Notes: generated from the letters alone by a model not told the origin. A stretch of 64,000 nt of DNA from an uncultured Chthoniobacterales bacterium (GCA_902805675.1 CADCTA010000068.1:1-64000); one strand, 5' to 3'. Shown: positions 45,846 to 54,861, counted from the first letter of the stretch. Numbers and translations are program-made.

Positions 45846-46065
45846 GGACATCGCGCTGCGATGTCCGAGCGGCGTGGCAAGGTCTCTGATGGGCGGATGT
45901 CCTGTGCGTGAGCCACGCGCCCCGGGGCGGCGTGGCAAGGTCGTTGATGGACGAATGTCGGGTGCGTGAGCCACCCGCCCGGCGCGGCGTGGCAAGGTCG
46001 TTGATCGTCCGAACGTCCTCCGCGTGAACCACGCGCCCCGGACGCCGCAGCGCGGCGTCCCTACC
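45841..46065 (+). repeat. Expanded REP-like element, 225 bp (right of RAYT)
   Basis: It has the same ends and hairpins as the 109-bp elements (GGTAGGGAC with the ATCGC hairpin at the left; the GCCGC hairpin with GTCCCTACC at the right). The core, however, is present in three tandem copies beginning with GGCGTGGCAAGG at 45871, 45929 and 45986 (periods 58 and 57), each containing a TGATGG/TGATCG stretch, a GTCC and GTGAGCCACGCGCC-like end. Confidence 0.92.
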
Positions 46066-46115
46066 ACCTTGTTTGCGTCGTCGTGTTTTGGCAGGGTCGC
46101 GCGCTTCGGGCGCCG

Positions 46116-49100
46116 CTACTGCTTCACCGGCACGCGGCAGGTCACCCTTGTCCCTTTGCCCTGCTTCGATTCCAACTTCAGCATGCCGCCGGAGACGTTC
46201 GCGCGGTATTGCATCATCTGAATGCCCAGCCCGCCGCGTTTGCCGCGGCGGCGCGGGGTGCCGTTGTCAGTGATGACGAGATGGATCTCGTCCTTCTGCC
46301 GCTCGATGCAGATCACGACCTCGGTTGGCTTCGCGTGCTTGAGCGCGTTCGTGACCGCTTCCTGCGCGATGCGGTACAGGTTCACCGCGATGGCCTCGCT
46401 CGGCACGCGCAAGCTGCGCGGGCACTCGCAAGTGCACGTCACCGTCTGGCTGGTGCGCGACGCGAGCTCGCGCAATGCCGAGACCAGGCCGCCCGAGCCG
46501 AGCTCCAGCGGATGCAACCCACGCGCGAGGTCGCGCGCCAGGCCGGCATTGCGATTCACCATCTCGGCGCTCTCGATCAAAGCTTCGCCGGCTTCGGGGT
46601 CTTCGCGCGCAAGACTCTTGGCGCGCGATTTCAGGAGGAACGCCGTCGCCGTCAGTTCCTGGCAAAGGCTGTCGTGCAGATCCTGGCTGATGCGCGCGCG
46701 CTCGTTTTCGCTCACCTCGAGGACCTGGCGCTCCAGCTTCTGCCGCTGCGCCATCTCCTGCTCGAGCGATTCGTTCATCGCCTGCAATTCCTTCGTGCGA
46801 TGATGCACGCGCTGCTCGAGCTCCGCGTGCGCCTGCCGCAGTTTCTCGTCCGCCATCTTCTGCTCGGTTGCCTCCCGGGCCACCTTCGCGAATCCGCGCA
46901 GCGTGCCGTCGTCGTGATTCAGGCGCCGCATGAAACCATCGAGCCAGAGCCGCGTGCCATCCTTGCGCACGTGCCACCGCCGGTCCGGCGCTGCGCCCTC
47001 ACGAAGCGCGCCCTCGATCTCCTTCATGTCTGCTCGTGTGGCGAGGTCTTCCTCGACGAAAATCAATGAACCCTTTTGGCCGATCGCTTCCTCAGGTGTC
47101 CAGCCAAACACCCGCTCGGCGCCGCTGCTCCAGAAGGTAATGTTGTTCTCCGGATCGAGCAGGAACATCGCGTAATCCGGCGCCCCTTCGACCAGCAACC
47201 GGAACTTCTCTTCCGTCGCGGTGAGTGCCGCCTGCGCCTCCTTCAAGTCCTGAATGTCGGTCGCGGAACCGAACCAGCTCATCACCTTGCCGTTGTTTTC
47301 CCGCAGCGGAACATTGCGGGCGAGGAACCAGCGGTAATTGCCATCGGCTGCGCGCAGCCGGTACTCGGCGTCGAAGACCGCGCCACTTGCGAACGCTTGC
47401 TGCCATCGCTCGATCGCCGCCGGCGCATCGTCGGGGTGCACCACGGTCTGCCAGCCCGGGCCGCGCAGTTCGTCGTGGGTCATGCCCGTGTAATCGAAGA
47501 AGCGCCTGTTGAAGTAGACCGCGTCGCCGTTCGCATCGTTTGTCCAGATCACTTGCGGCACGTTGTCGGCGATCGTGCGGAAACGCTCCTCGCTGGCGGC
47601 GAGCGCCTGCTGGGTCTCCTTGCGATCGGTCACATCGACGATGAACTCGACCCCGAACTCCTCGCTGAGCGCCTTTGCGCTGAACAGTCCCCACCAGCGG
47701 CTCCCATCCTTCCGGATGTATTGCTTCTCGTACGTGGTCGTCTTTCCCCTGCGCTGCAATTCCGCGAGCGCCTCCTTCGAAGGCTCGATGAATTCCGGTG
47801 CCGTCATCGTGTCCCACCGCACGATGCCGCGCGCGAGGTCCTCGCGCGTGTAGCCGCTCATGCGGAGGAACGCATCGTTCGCGTCGTTGATCGCGCCGCC
47901 GGTGGTGAAGAAAATCACGCCTACGGTCTCGATCTCCAGCGTGCGGCGCATCCGCGCCTCGCTTTCGCGCAGCTCGTCTTCCGCTTTCTTCCGCCGCGTG
48001 ATCTCGATAAACGTCGCGACCACGCCCGCGATCCGGTCTTCGGTCGTGCGATAGGGCGCGATCCGCGTCAGATGCCATGTCCCGTTCGCCAGCTGCACTT
48101 CGCGTTCGCGCGTGTGCAGGTCGTGCAACACCTTCTCGACGTCGGCCATGAAGCCTTCGTACTTCAGCGTGCTCGTGATGTCCGAGATGGGACGGCCAAG
48201 GTCGGCCGGGATGAGGTTGAAGACGCGCTGCGCGGCGGGCGTGAAGCGATGGATGCGCAGTTGCCGGTCGAGGAAAATGGTCCCGATGTCGGACGAAGCC
48301 ATCAGGTTGTTGAGGTCGGCGTTCGTCTTGCTCAACTCCTCCACGCTGCTCTTCAGCTCGTGGTTCACGGTCGTCAGCTCTTCGTTGACGGACTGCAGCT
48401 CCTCCTTGCTCGTCTCGAGCTCCTCCGTGGCGGAACGCATCTCCTCGTTGATCGCCTGGAGCTCTTCGTTGCTCGCTTTCAGCTCCTCGTTCATCCCCTC
48501 GTACTGCTCGACCGTGGCGTTGAGCTGCTCCTTGAGGAACTGGATCTCCTCGTCTGCATCCTGACTGATGACGGTCGACGGAGCGCCCTGACCGACCACC
48601 GACGCGTCCGCCGGCTTCTCGAACAGGACGAGGAAGAATCCTTGCGCGAGGTCATCTGCCACCGCCGGCCGCACGACTACCGTGATGACCTCCTCACCCC
48701 CGTCGAGATGCACCCGCGTCGGCGAGCCTGTGGCGGCGGTCTTCGTCTGCGCGGCCTTGAACAATGCCGTGCGTAGCTCGGTCTGGAGCTCCGGGTGCAC
48801 CACTTTGGTGATGTTCGCCGTCGGCTCGCCCGCCACGAAATGCAGGTAACGCCCGGCACTCTGCGACAAATGGACGATGTCGTGGCCTTCATTCACCACC
48901 ACCGAGGGCGGCCCGTATTGCTCGAGCAGCCGCAGGTGCAGCTCGCCGAAGAGAACTTCGCGCCGTGCATGGCCCGCTTGAAACGCGGTGACACTTTTCG
49001 TCGCGGCGTCTTCCGCAATGGCGGGCGTCAATGCCGGCAGCGGCCGCGAACGCCAGCCGGCAACCGGCCGGCCAGTCGTGAGCGGCGCCCTGATGGGAAG

Positions 49101-50699
49101 GATCGGCACCTTCCACGTTGGCCGCGGCGTCGAGCGGCGCACGAAGATGCGGTGCTTCGCGTCCATCGGCGTGAAGAGCGATTCCGCCTGGCCGTGGTTC
49201 TCCGCGCCGCCGAGGAAGAGCAGTCCGCCCGATTTGAGCGCGAAATGGAAAACGTCGAACACCTGCTTCTGCGCCGAGGTGTTCAGGTAGATCAGCAGGT
49301 TGCGGCACGAGATCATGTCGCAGCGCGAGAAGGGCGCATCCTTCAGCAGGCTGTGCGACGCAAAGAGGACCTTCTCGCGGATCTCCTTCCGCACCCGGTA
49401 GCGCCCGTGGTCGCGCATGAAGAACTCGCGCAGCCGCTCCGGCGTGACGTCTGCCTCGATCATCGCTGGGTAAAGCCCGTCGCGTGCGGAGGCGATGGCC
49501 TCCTCGTCGATGTCGGTCGCAAAAACTTGGATGCTTGGCGGATCATCCAGCCGCTGTGCGTGCTCGCAGAGCAGCATCGCGATGGAATACGCCTCTTCGC
49601 CTGTCGCGCAGCCCGCCACCCAGATGCGGACTTCGTCGTCCTTCTTCTTGCCTGCGAAGAGCTGCGGGATGTGCGACTCGATCGCGGCAAACGAGTCGCG
49701 ATCGCGGAAGAAATGCGTCACCCCGATGAGCAGATCCTGGAGCAGAGCCCGCGCTTCGACCGGGTGGGTGCGGAGGAACTCGACGTACTGCGGGATCGAC
49801 TCGAGCGAATTCACCTGCAGTCGCCGCGCGATGCGGCGCAGCACCGTCGCGCGCTTGTAATGCGAGAAATCGTGGCCCGTCTGCGCCCGCACGTCGGCCA
49901 GCACTTTGCCGATCGCCTCTTCGTCTTCGGTCTGGCGCGTCTCGTCGGAAACCGTCTCGCCGCCCGGCGCGTCCACCACCTTCGCGTCCGGCTCCGCGGC
50001 ATCGAGAATTTCCGGCGGCAGCCGCATCCGCTGCTCGTTCCCGACGAACTCGGCCAGCTTCGCTGCCATGTCGCCGACCGGCAGCACCCAGTCCACCATC
50101 CCGGTGCTGATCGCCGTCGCCGGCATGCTGTCGAACTCGGCCTCGTTCGGGTCCTGCACGATCGAGAGCCCGCCCTGGGCGCGGATGTGTTTCAGCCCGA
50201 TCACGCCATCGGAGTCCGTGCCCGAAAAGATCATGCAGACGGCGCGCTGCCCGTAAGCCTGCGCCAGCGTGCGGAAGAACAGATCGATCGCCACGCGCCG
50301 GCCCAAACCCTGTTGCGGCGGCACCAGGTCGAGCATGCTGTCGTTAAACGTCAGCTGCTGCCCCGGCGGGATCACGTAGACGTGATTCGGCCGCACCTTC
50401 ACCGGCTCGGTGACCTGCATGACCGGCATCGACGTCTTCTGCTGGATGATGTTCGCGAGATGGCTCTCGTGCTCGGGCGAAAGATGCATCACGACTACGA
50501 ACGCGAGCCCGGTCTCGGGGTTCATGTCCGCGAAGAACTGCTGCAGCGGCGCCACGCCGCCGGCCGACGCGCCCAGCCCTACGACCGCCGCCGGCTCATT
50601 CGGATCACGCCGCTTTTGCGCACCGCGGCGAGCGTTCTCGGAAGTCTCGTCAGTCGCGGCGGGATCGAGCGCCTGGCTCGGGGAGTTTTCTTCAGGCAT
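46116..50699 (-). CDS. CheB-CheR-coiled coil-multi-PAS-histidine kinase fusion
   Basis: This 1527-residue protein has: CheB methylesterase (about 38-225; GASAGG with Ser45, VVMHLSPEH, FSGTDSDGVIG); CheR methyltransferase (about 265-520; RRIARRL, VTHFFRD, VWVAGCATGEEAYS-like IWVAGCATGEEAYS, SCRNLLIYLN); a linker; a coiled coil (about 720-815, LKASNEELQAINEEM); several PAS domains (about 820-1310, TFIEITRRKKAEDEL, IVDVTDRKETQ); and HisKA_3 (ERARISQDLHDSLCQELTATA, His1342) with HATPase_c at the end (NALKHA, ITDNGTP, GLGIQMM). It is cytoplasmic, without a receptor domain. It likely feeds the NarL regulator downstream (44432). Confidence 0.95.
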   Translation of the reverse strand: MPEENSPSQALDPAATDETSENARRGAQKRRDPNEPAAVVGLGASAGGVAPLQQFFADMNPETGLAFVVVMHLSPEHESHLANIIQQKTSMPVMQVTEPVKVRPNHVYVIPPGQQLTFNDSMLDLVPPQQGLGRRVAIDLFFRTLAQAYGQRAVCMIFSGTDSDGVIGLKHIRAQGGLSIVQDPNEAEFDSMPATAISTGMVDWVLPVGDMAAKLAEFVGNEQRMRLPPEILDAAEPDAKVVDAPGGETVSDETRQTEDEEAIGKVLADVRAQTGHDFSHYKRATVLRRIARRLQVNSLESIPQYVEFLRTHPVEARALLQDLLIGVTHFFRDRDSFAAIESHIPQLFAGKKKDDEVRIWVAGCATGEEAYSIAMLLCEHAQRLDDPPSIQVFATDIDEEAIASARDGLYPAMIEADVTPERLREFFMRDHGRYRVRKEIREKVLFASHSLLKDAPFSRCDMISCRNLLIYLNTSAQKQVFDVFHFALKSGGLLFLGGAENHGQAESLFTPMDAKHRIFVRRSTPRPTWKVPILPIRAPLTTGRPVAGWRSRPLPALTPAIAEDAATKSVTAFQAGHARREVLFGELHLRLLEQYGPPSVVVNEGHDIVHLSQSAGRYLHFVAGEPTANITKVVHPELQTELRTALFKAAQTKTAATGSPTRVHLDGGEEVITVVVRPAVADDLAQGFFLVLFEKPADASVVGQGAPSTVISQDADEEIQFLKEQLNATVEQYEGMNEELKASNEELQAINEEMRSATEELETSKEELQSVNEELTTVNHELKSSVEELSKTNADLNNLMASSDIGTIFLDRQLRIHRFTPAAQRVFNLIPADLGRPISDITSTLKYEGFMADVEKVLHDLHTREREVQLANGTWHLTRIAPYRTTEDRIAGVVATFIEITRRKKAEDELRESEARMRRTLEIETVGVIFFTTGGAINDANDAFLRMSGYTREDLARGIVRWDTMTAPEFIEPSKEALAELQRRGKTTTYEKQYIRKDGSRWWGLFSAKALSEEFGVEFIVDVTDRKETQQALAASEERFRTIADNVPQVIWTNDANGDAVYFNRRFFDYTGMTHDELRGPGWQTVVHPDDAPAAIERWQQAFASGAVFDAEYRLRAADGNYRWFLARNVPLRENNGKVMSWFGSATDIQDLKEAQAALTATEEKFRLLVEGAPDYAMFLLDPENNITFWSSGAERVFGWTPEEAIGQKGSLIFVEEDLATRADMKEIEGALREGAAPDRRWHVRKDGTRLWLDGFMRRLNHDDGTLRGFAKVAREATEQKMADEKLRQAHAELEQRVHHRTKELQAMNESLEQEMAQRQKLERQVLEVSENERARISQDLHDSLCQELTATAFLLKSRAKSLAREDPEAGEALIESAEMVNRNAGLARDLARGLHPLELGSGGLVSALRELASRTSQTVTCTCECPRSLRVPSEAIAVNLYRIAQEAVTNALKHAKPTEVVICIERQKDEIHLVITDNGTPRRRGKRGGLGIQMMQYRANVSGGMLKLESKQGKGTRVTCRVPVKQ

Positions 50700-50900
50700 T
50701 GGCGTGGTTAGTGTGGCTCACGTTGTTTTAACATACAACGCTGGCGCCATTTAGTTTTGCCACAATACGAACGCGCGAAGGCCGCTCCCCGGTTTGCTTC
50801 GCGCAGAAGGTTTCTGCCGTCGAACTCGCTCGTTTGTTGCAGCCGAAAATTCGCGAAATTTCCAACACTTACACCGGGGGGGTTACGCGATTCAGCGCTA

Positions 50901-51089
50901 ATGGAAACGCGCGTGATCGAGGTGCCGGTGATCTGCGCGCGTTGTCGTAAGCGTAAGCAGACGCTGCCACTAACCGTCCGCGGCGCCGCCGATCCGCTGC
51001 CCGTTTACGGCGTCTGCCCGGCTTGCCGGACGTCACCCTCGCCTCGGGTTGCCACGGTGAAGCCGCGTGCAGAGACGGACGCAGCCTGA
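50901..51089 (+). CDS. Small zinc-ribbon-type protein
   Basis: This 62-residue protein begins METRVIEVPVICARCRKRKQ and has a second pair GVCPACRT about 25 residues later: two Cys-x2-Cys knuckles spaced as in a compact zinc ribbon. The rest is basic with a short tail. I use the ATG at 50901; the frame extends upstream to 50757, but that part is arginine-rich and lacks any feature. It is divergent from the kinase gene. Function unknown. Confidence 0.5.
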   Translation: METRVIEVPVICARCRKRKQTLPLTVRGAADPLPVYGVCPACRTSPSPRVATVKPRAETDAA

Positions 51090-51189
51090 GTCTCTCCCGC
51101 CGCAATCTCTCGAGCGCATTTCCGCCATGCGATGGATGGCCTGCGGGTCAATTCACATGTGCCGAGGGTTGAAGCGCGAACGCTGAGAG

Positions 51190-51298
51190 GGTAGGGACAT
51201 CGCGCTGCGATGTCCGGGCGGCGTGGCAAGCTGGTAGACATCCGCACATCCTCCGCGCGAGCCACGCGCCTCGGACGCCGCAGCGCGGCGTCCCTACC
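51190..51298 (+). repeat. REP-like element, 109 bp (solitary)
   Basis: This copy has the same length and ends as that at 45285-45393, with both hairpins intact (ATCGC and GCCGC type) and a diverged core beginning GGCGTGGCAAGC. It stands alone, with no transposase within 5 kb on the right, so it must be moved in trans if it is active. Confidence 0.9.
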
Positions 51299-51433
51299 AT
51301 CGGCGGTCTGCTACGCTTCCCATCCATCTGATCGTCTCCCCGTCACCAGCCGACGACCGAAAAATCGCGCCGGACAGGCGAAGTTTCCTGCCTCCCTCGC
51401 TTACCCAAACCTCGACGGAACTGGAGTCCCAGC

Positions 51434-51718
51434 TCAGCTGGCTGCGTGGCCGTAGCGGCTAATACGCGCCTGTGGCGGCGGCGGCGGCGGCGCCTCACGT
51501 AGCGAGCGATCGCTCGGGCGCGCCTCTCCATTCGTCCGCGGCTGTGCGGCAGCTCCCCTGAGGTTGAACCAGGCGGGCGGAAATTGCGCCTCGAGGACGT
51601 GCCGATGATGCAGCAGCACTTCCTGCATTCGGGTGTTATCGACGGTCTCGCCGCATGCGGGGCAGCGATAGGTATTTCCTGTCGCCGCTGCCGCCGTCCA
51701 TTTCGGTGTCATTGCCAT
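51434..51718 (-). CDS. Small Cys/His protein with zinc-finger motif
   Basis: This 94-residue protein has TYRCPACGETVDN followed by VLLHHRHVLEAQF: a Cys-x2-Cys pair and, 14 to 16 residues on, a His cluster, a likely zinc site. The C-terminal half is proline- and arginine-rich with a run of six prolines. The stop of the zinc-ribbon gene upstream is 4 bases before its ATG (51718), so both are probably one transcript. Function unknown. Confidence 0.55.
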   Translation of the reverse strand: MAMTPKWTAAAATGNTYRCPACGETVDNTRMQEVLLHHRHVLEAQFPPAWFNLRGAAAQPRTNGEARPSDRSLREAPPPPPPQARISRYGHAAS

Positions 51719-51722
51719 AAAG

Positions 51723-52181
51723 CTAAGTGGGTGGATTGGCGCCGTGGGTCGGCGCAAAGTTGTGGAGATGCGCGATGACGTTCTGAATCGCCGCGCGGAA
51801 TCCCGTCGACCGGCCGTCGCGTGGCTTCGAGGCCGTTGATTGTGCCGGGAGATGCGGGCGCCTTCTCACCGTCCAGACTCGGCCTTGGTGTGTCACGGTG
51901 ACGTCGCCGGGAGGAGCATCTGGCAGCGGTTCTGGCGGGACGACGGCCTCCCACCAATCCGGTCCCGCATTGCAGTGCAAACCGGGGCAGCGCAGTCGGA
52001 GCGACCCGGAGGAACGCGTTCCGCCGACGATCGGGATCTCCCAGCCATCGAAAACATCTCCGCAGGCAAGACAGCGCCGCTTGTCGGACAACTTTGTCCA
52101 AGGGCGAGCAGTATCGAGCCGCCGCAAGACTCGCAGCCGATGCTCCGAGGAGAGATCCAAGTCGAGTAGGGGCTCGATCAC
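51723..52181 (-). CDS. Zinc-ribbon-type protein, paralogue of 43172-43738
   Basis: This 152-residue protein has VLRRLDTARPW, RCLACGDVFDG, GGTRSSGSLRLRCPG with one Cys and a fourth Cys in LHCNAGPDWW, the same order as in the gene at 43172. After that comes a short segment VTVTHQGRVWTVRRR with a counterpart in the other protein (ITHNGRAAVVRRK), so homology covers most of the chain. I choose the GTG at 52181, which aligns the N-termini; a TTG at 52301 gives a longer, unaligned start. Unrecognised family; it may bind zinc and nucleic acid (inference). Confidence 0.65.
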   Translation of the reverse strand: MIEPLLDLDLSSEHRLRVLRRLDTARPWTKLSDKRRCLACGDVFDGWEIPIVGGTRSSGSLRLRCPGLHCNAGPDWWEAVVPPEPLPDAPPGDVTVTHQGRVWTVRRRPHLPAQSTASKPRDGRSTGFRAAIQNVIAHLHNFAPTHGANPPT

Positions 52182-52378
52182 ACTGTCATCTTGCGCGGAC
52201 GACGGAGAATCGACAATCGGTCGCCGCTCCGATTCGGCTCTAGGAATAATTAGTACGCCGACGGCACGGATCGTCAGTTGGCATCCACTGCGTTTGGTCA
52301 ACGAATCGCGGGAACTGTCGGTACGGCGTCGTTCACGTTCTGAGGAGCAAAGAGGCCGCTCGGCGCGTTTAAGGGGCG

Positions 52379-53668
52379 ATGAAGCTTCCGTTTCGCCGCC
52401 GGCCGAGGCCGAACCTGCGGATGTTGCTCGGCTCCGCGTTGATCGGCAGCGCTGCGACGGTCGGGCTTCAAACGTTGTTTGGCCGGCAGTCGCGCATCCG
52501 GCACCCGATCACGACCGATTACGCGGTGGGCGACGCCGGCTTCACGCGCATCGTCAGCCAGCTTCTCTCCGCGCCATTGGTGGGTGGCAATAAAGTCACC
52601 GCACTGCAAAACGGCGAAGAAATCTTTCCTGCCATGCTCGCGAGCATCCGCTCCGCGCGACGCACCGTGACATTTGAGAGCTTCCTCTGGGCGCGCGGTG
52701 CCGTCGTGGACCAATTCGCATCAGCACTGGCGGAACGCGCCCGCGCCGGCGTGAAGGTCCACTTCCTGCAGGACGCTTTCGGCTGTCTCGCGCCGTTCGG
52801 TCGCGCGATGAACGAAATGCGGCGCGCCGGCGTGCAGGTGGAGTTGTTCCGGGTCGCACATCCGTTGCGGCTGAATAATCGCTCGCACAACAAGCTCCTC
52901 GTGATCGACGGACAGGAAGGCTACATCGGCGGCGTCTGCCTCTCGGATGACTGGCAGGGCAACGGCCAGACGCCCGGATTCTGGCGCGAGACGCATTACC
53001 GCGTGCACGGGCCGGCAGTGGCGCAACTTCAGAGCGGGTTCATGGCGCACTGGATCGAGCAACGTGGCGAGGTGCTGCAGGGCGACGCCTACTTTCCCGA
53101 GCTGGAGCGCTGCGGCGAAGATTGCTGCCAGGTTTTCACCACCTCAGCGGGGGACCGGTTCGACAGCGCCCGCCTCATGCTCCTGCTCTCGATCGCCGCG
53201 GCCCGACAGAGCATCCGCATCGCGAACATCTTTTTCATTCCCGATAACCTCCTGCGCGACGCGCTGGTCGATGCGCTCCGGCGCGGTGTGCACGTGGAAG
53301 TGATCGTGCCCGGCCCGGACCTCGATGCGCAGACGCCGCGCTCCGTCGGCAAGGCACGCTGGCGGCCATTGCTGGAAGCGGGCGCGTGCTTCTACGAGTA
53401 CCAGCCCGCGCGTTATCACTGCAAGTATCTCACGGTGGATGATTGCTGGAGCTCGGTCGGCTCCGCGAATCTCGATGACCGTGCGCTGGTGCGAAACGAA
53501 GAGGCCAACCTCAACGTCTTCAGCCGTCGCTTCGCCGCCGCGCAGGTGCGCGTCTTCGAAGAAGACAAAAGCCGCTCACGCGAGATCACGCTCGACGACT
53601 GGCGGCACCGCCCCACGCACGAGAAGATCAGGGGCGCAGCCGGTGCGTTGGCGCGGTCACAGATATAG
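52379..53668 (+). CDS. Cardiolipin synthase-like phospholipase D protein
   Basis: This 429-residue protein has a basic N-terminus with a short hydrophobic segment (about 15-33) and two PLD domains with HKD motifs: RSHNKLLVIDGQEGYIGG (about 165-180) and RYHCKYLTVDDCWSSVGS (about 340-360). There is a GFWRETHYRVHGPAV segment after the first. The order is that of ClsB/ClsC-type cardiolipin synthases, joining two phosphatidyl groups at the membrane; a related PLD activity cannot be excluded. Divergent from the zinc-ribbon pair. Confidence 0.88.
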   Translation: MKLPFRRRPRPNLRMLLGSALIGSAATVGLQTLFGRQSRIRHPITTDYAVGDAGFTRIVSQLLSAPLVGGNKVTALQNGEEIFPAMLASIRSARRTVTFESFLWARGAVVDQFASALAERARAGVKVHFLQDAFGCLAPFGRAMNEMRRAGVQVELFRVAHPLRLNNRSHNKLLVIDGQEGYIGGVCLSDDWQGNGQTPGFWRETHYRVHGPAVAQLQSGFMAHWIEQRGEVLQGDAYFPELERCGEDCCQVFTTSAGDRFDSARLMLLLSIAAARQSIRIANIFFIPDNLLRDALVDALRRGVHVEVIVPGPDLDAQTPRSVGKARWRPLLEAGACFYEYQPARYHCKYLTVDDCWSSVGSANLDDRALVRNEEANLNVFSRRFAAAQVRVFEEDKSRSREITLDDWRHRPTHEKIRGAAGALARSQI

Positions 53669-53899
53669 CTCGGGTGGCCGTGCGCTGTATCGCGAGCAAC
53701 GGGCGAGTCCGAACAGATTGTGACTTCTCGGGCCTCCGGGCATCAGCACGACCTCGACGCAGTTCTCCTTCTTCTGGTTGAAGATCTCGTAAGCGCGGTG
53801 CCCCCGGAGAGCGGGAGGCGATGCGAGATGATGTCGTCGAGGTTGATCTCGCGGCGCTCCAAGTGGCCGATGTTTCGGGGCGATAGTCTTGAAGATCAC
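53657..53899 (-). pseudogene. C-terminal fragment of a zinc-type alcohol dehydrogenase
   Basis: The minus strand encodes, over two frames, NIGHLERREINLDDIISHRLPLSG and then AYEIFNQKKENCVEVVLMPGG, the characteristic end of medium-chain zinc alcohol/formaldehyde dehydrogenases (HRLPL...AYEIF...K...C.KVVLxP). The frames join at a run of five Gs near 53812 if one G is added. Nothing of the other 300 residues is found upstream, where the SPW gene ends, so it is a truncated remnant in addition to the frameshift. It overlaps the 3' end of the PLD gene. Confidence 0.55.
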
Positions 53900-53933
53900 T
53901 GGACGGACGGCCAGCTGCCGGTCGTCGCCCGGG

Positions 53934-53967
53934 GCCAGACTTCGCGCTCGATGGCGCGAAGTCTGGC
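53934..53967 (-). terminator. 14-bp perfect hairpin downstream of the SPW gene
   Basis: Arms 53934-53947 (GCCAGACTTCGCGC) and 53954-53967 are perfect inverted copies with a 6-base loop. It lies 50 bases after the stop of the SPW gene, so a terminator or mRNA-end hairpin fits, although no T-run follows. Confidence 0.5.
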
Positions 53968-54016
53968 AGCCCGGACGAACAATCGCCGAGGCGACAGATG
54001 TCGCCCCGTTTTCGAC

Positions 54017-54400
54017 TTAGGCGCGGGCGGTCACGTGCGCGCCACGCGGGTGCCGTTCTGTCACCGCGCTGGTGAGGACGATCAGGATGCCGACGATCAG
54101 ATGCGGCATCCATGCGTTCGAGGGCCGATTCGCAAATCCGAAGATCCACGGCGACGCGGCAAGGACGATGCCCGCAACATAGTCGTTCATCAGGTGCATG
54201 CGCATCGGCATCATCTTGGCCAACCCCAGTTCGTAGTTGGTCATGAGCGCCTGGAGTAGCGTGATGACCGCTACGACGCGTGGCACCCAGACAGCCGCGC
54301 CGCCTTCGTCAGCGAAGCCGAAAAGGTTGGGCGCGATGAAGAGGAGAATGGCGCCGAGGTAATCGGTCAGCCCGTGGACGAATGTTGGAATGAATTTCAT
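54017..54400 (-). CDS. SPW repeat membrane protein
   Basis: This 127-residue protein has four hydrophobic segments. The first half begins with FVHGLTDYLGAILLFIAPNLFGF, the second with MNDYVAGIVLAASPWIFGF: two copies of the SPW-type repeat (Gly/Ala-rich helix with a (S/A)PW or APN motif and GF end), each two helices. Family PF03779 by recollection; function unknown, probably an inner-membrane protein. A 14-bp hairpin lies downstream. Confidence 0.85.
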   Translation of the reverse strand: MKFIPTFVHGLTDYLGAILLFIAPNLFGFADEGGAAVWVPRVVAVITLLQALMTNYELGLAKMMPMRMHLMNDYVAGIVLAASPWIFGFANRPSNAWMPHLIVGILIVLTSAVTERHPRGAHVTARA

Positions 54401-54592
54401 GTGGTTTCTTTGTTGAAGTTGTTTGGTTGAATCTGCCGGTTTGCTATCCCGAGAACGTCGCTGCCGCTGGCTGCGGACTGCTCGTTAGGCCGACAATCAC
54501 GAAGATAGGAATTCTCCTGATGGCGCGGTCGGGAGCGAGCCGTACCGGCTCCTCGGGTCCGGCCTGCCGGCGTGCTGCGTTTCCGTATTTTG

Positions 54593-54829
54593 ATGGAGAC
54601 GCCGCTGATCGAGCTGGATGGCGAGCGCTTCTGCCTGACGGTGCCGATAAAGGAGGCAACGGCATTCGCATTGGGCTGGTCCGACCTCGGCTGTACGGCG
54701 CCGCCAGACGCGCTTCGTCAGGCGGTTGGCATTCTCGTCATCGATGCGCTGCAGTTCTCGGAGGAGTGGCGCCTCGCGGGCATGGTCAGCACGTGTCTCG
54801 CCCTCAAATGGCCTGACGGCATTTCGTAG
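54593..54829 (+). CDS. Small protein, unrecognised family (copy A)
   Basis: This 78-residue protein has ERFCLTVPIKEATAFALGWSDL, then LRQAVGILVIDALQFSEEWR and a CLALKWPDG end. The same pattern appears in the proteins at 60665-60904 and 60998-61222; conserved points are LT(I/V)xxxxAxxFxxGxSxL, a P-x-D/A-x-LR, VGxLxIDxLxxSExWR and the final (K/R)WP. Predicted mainly helical, cytoplasmic, no Cys pairs. I know no family with this signature. The gene stands 32 bases before the amidase gene in the same direction. Confidence 0.7.
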   Translation: METPLIELDGERFCLTVPIKEATAFALGWSDLGCTAPPDALRQAVGILVIDALQFSEEWRLAGMVSTCLALKWPDGIS

Positions 54830-54861
54830 CGTCGTCCGGGGAGCAGCCGCGTTCGAAATAG

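Noticed and set aside
45841..46065. CRISPR-like tandem repeats
   Set aside because: The units are adjacent 57-58 bp copies without spacers, framed by REP hairpins, and no cas gene is near.
48795..50711. 638-residue open frame on the plus strand, and another of 566 residues at 47076-48776
   Set aside because: Both are antisense to the CheB-CheR-PAS-kinase gene, whose motifs are certain; the plus frames are rich in His/Arg/Asp typical of the complement of high-GC genes and show no motif.
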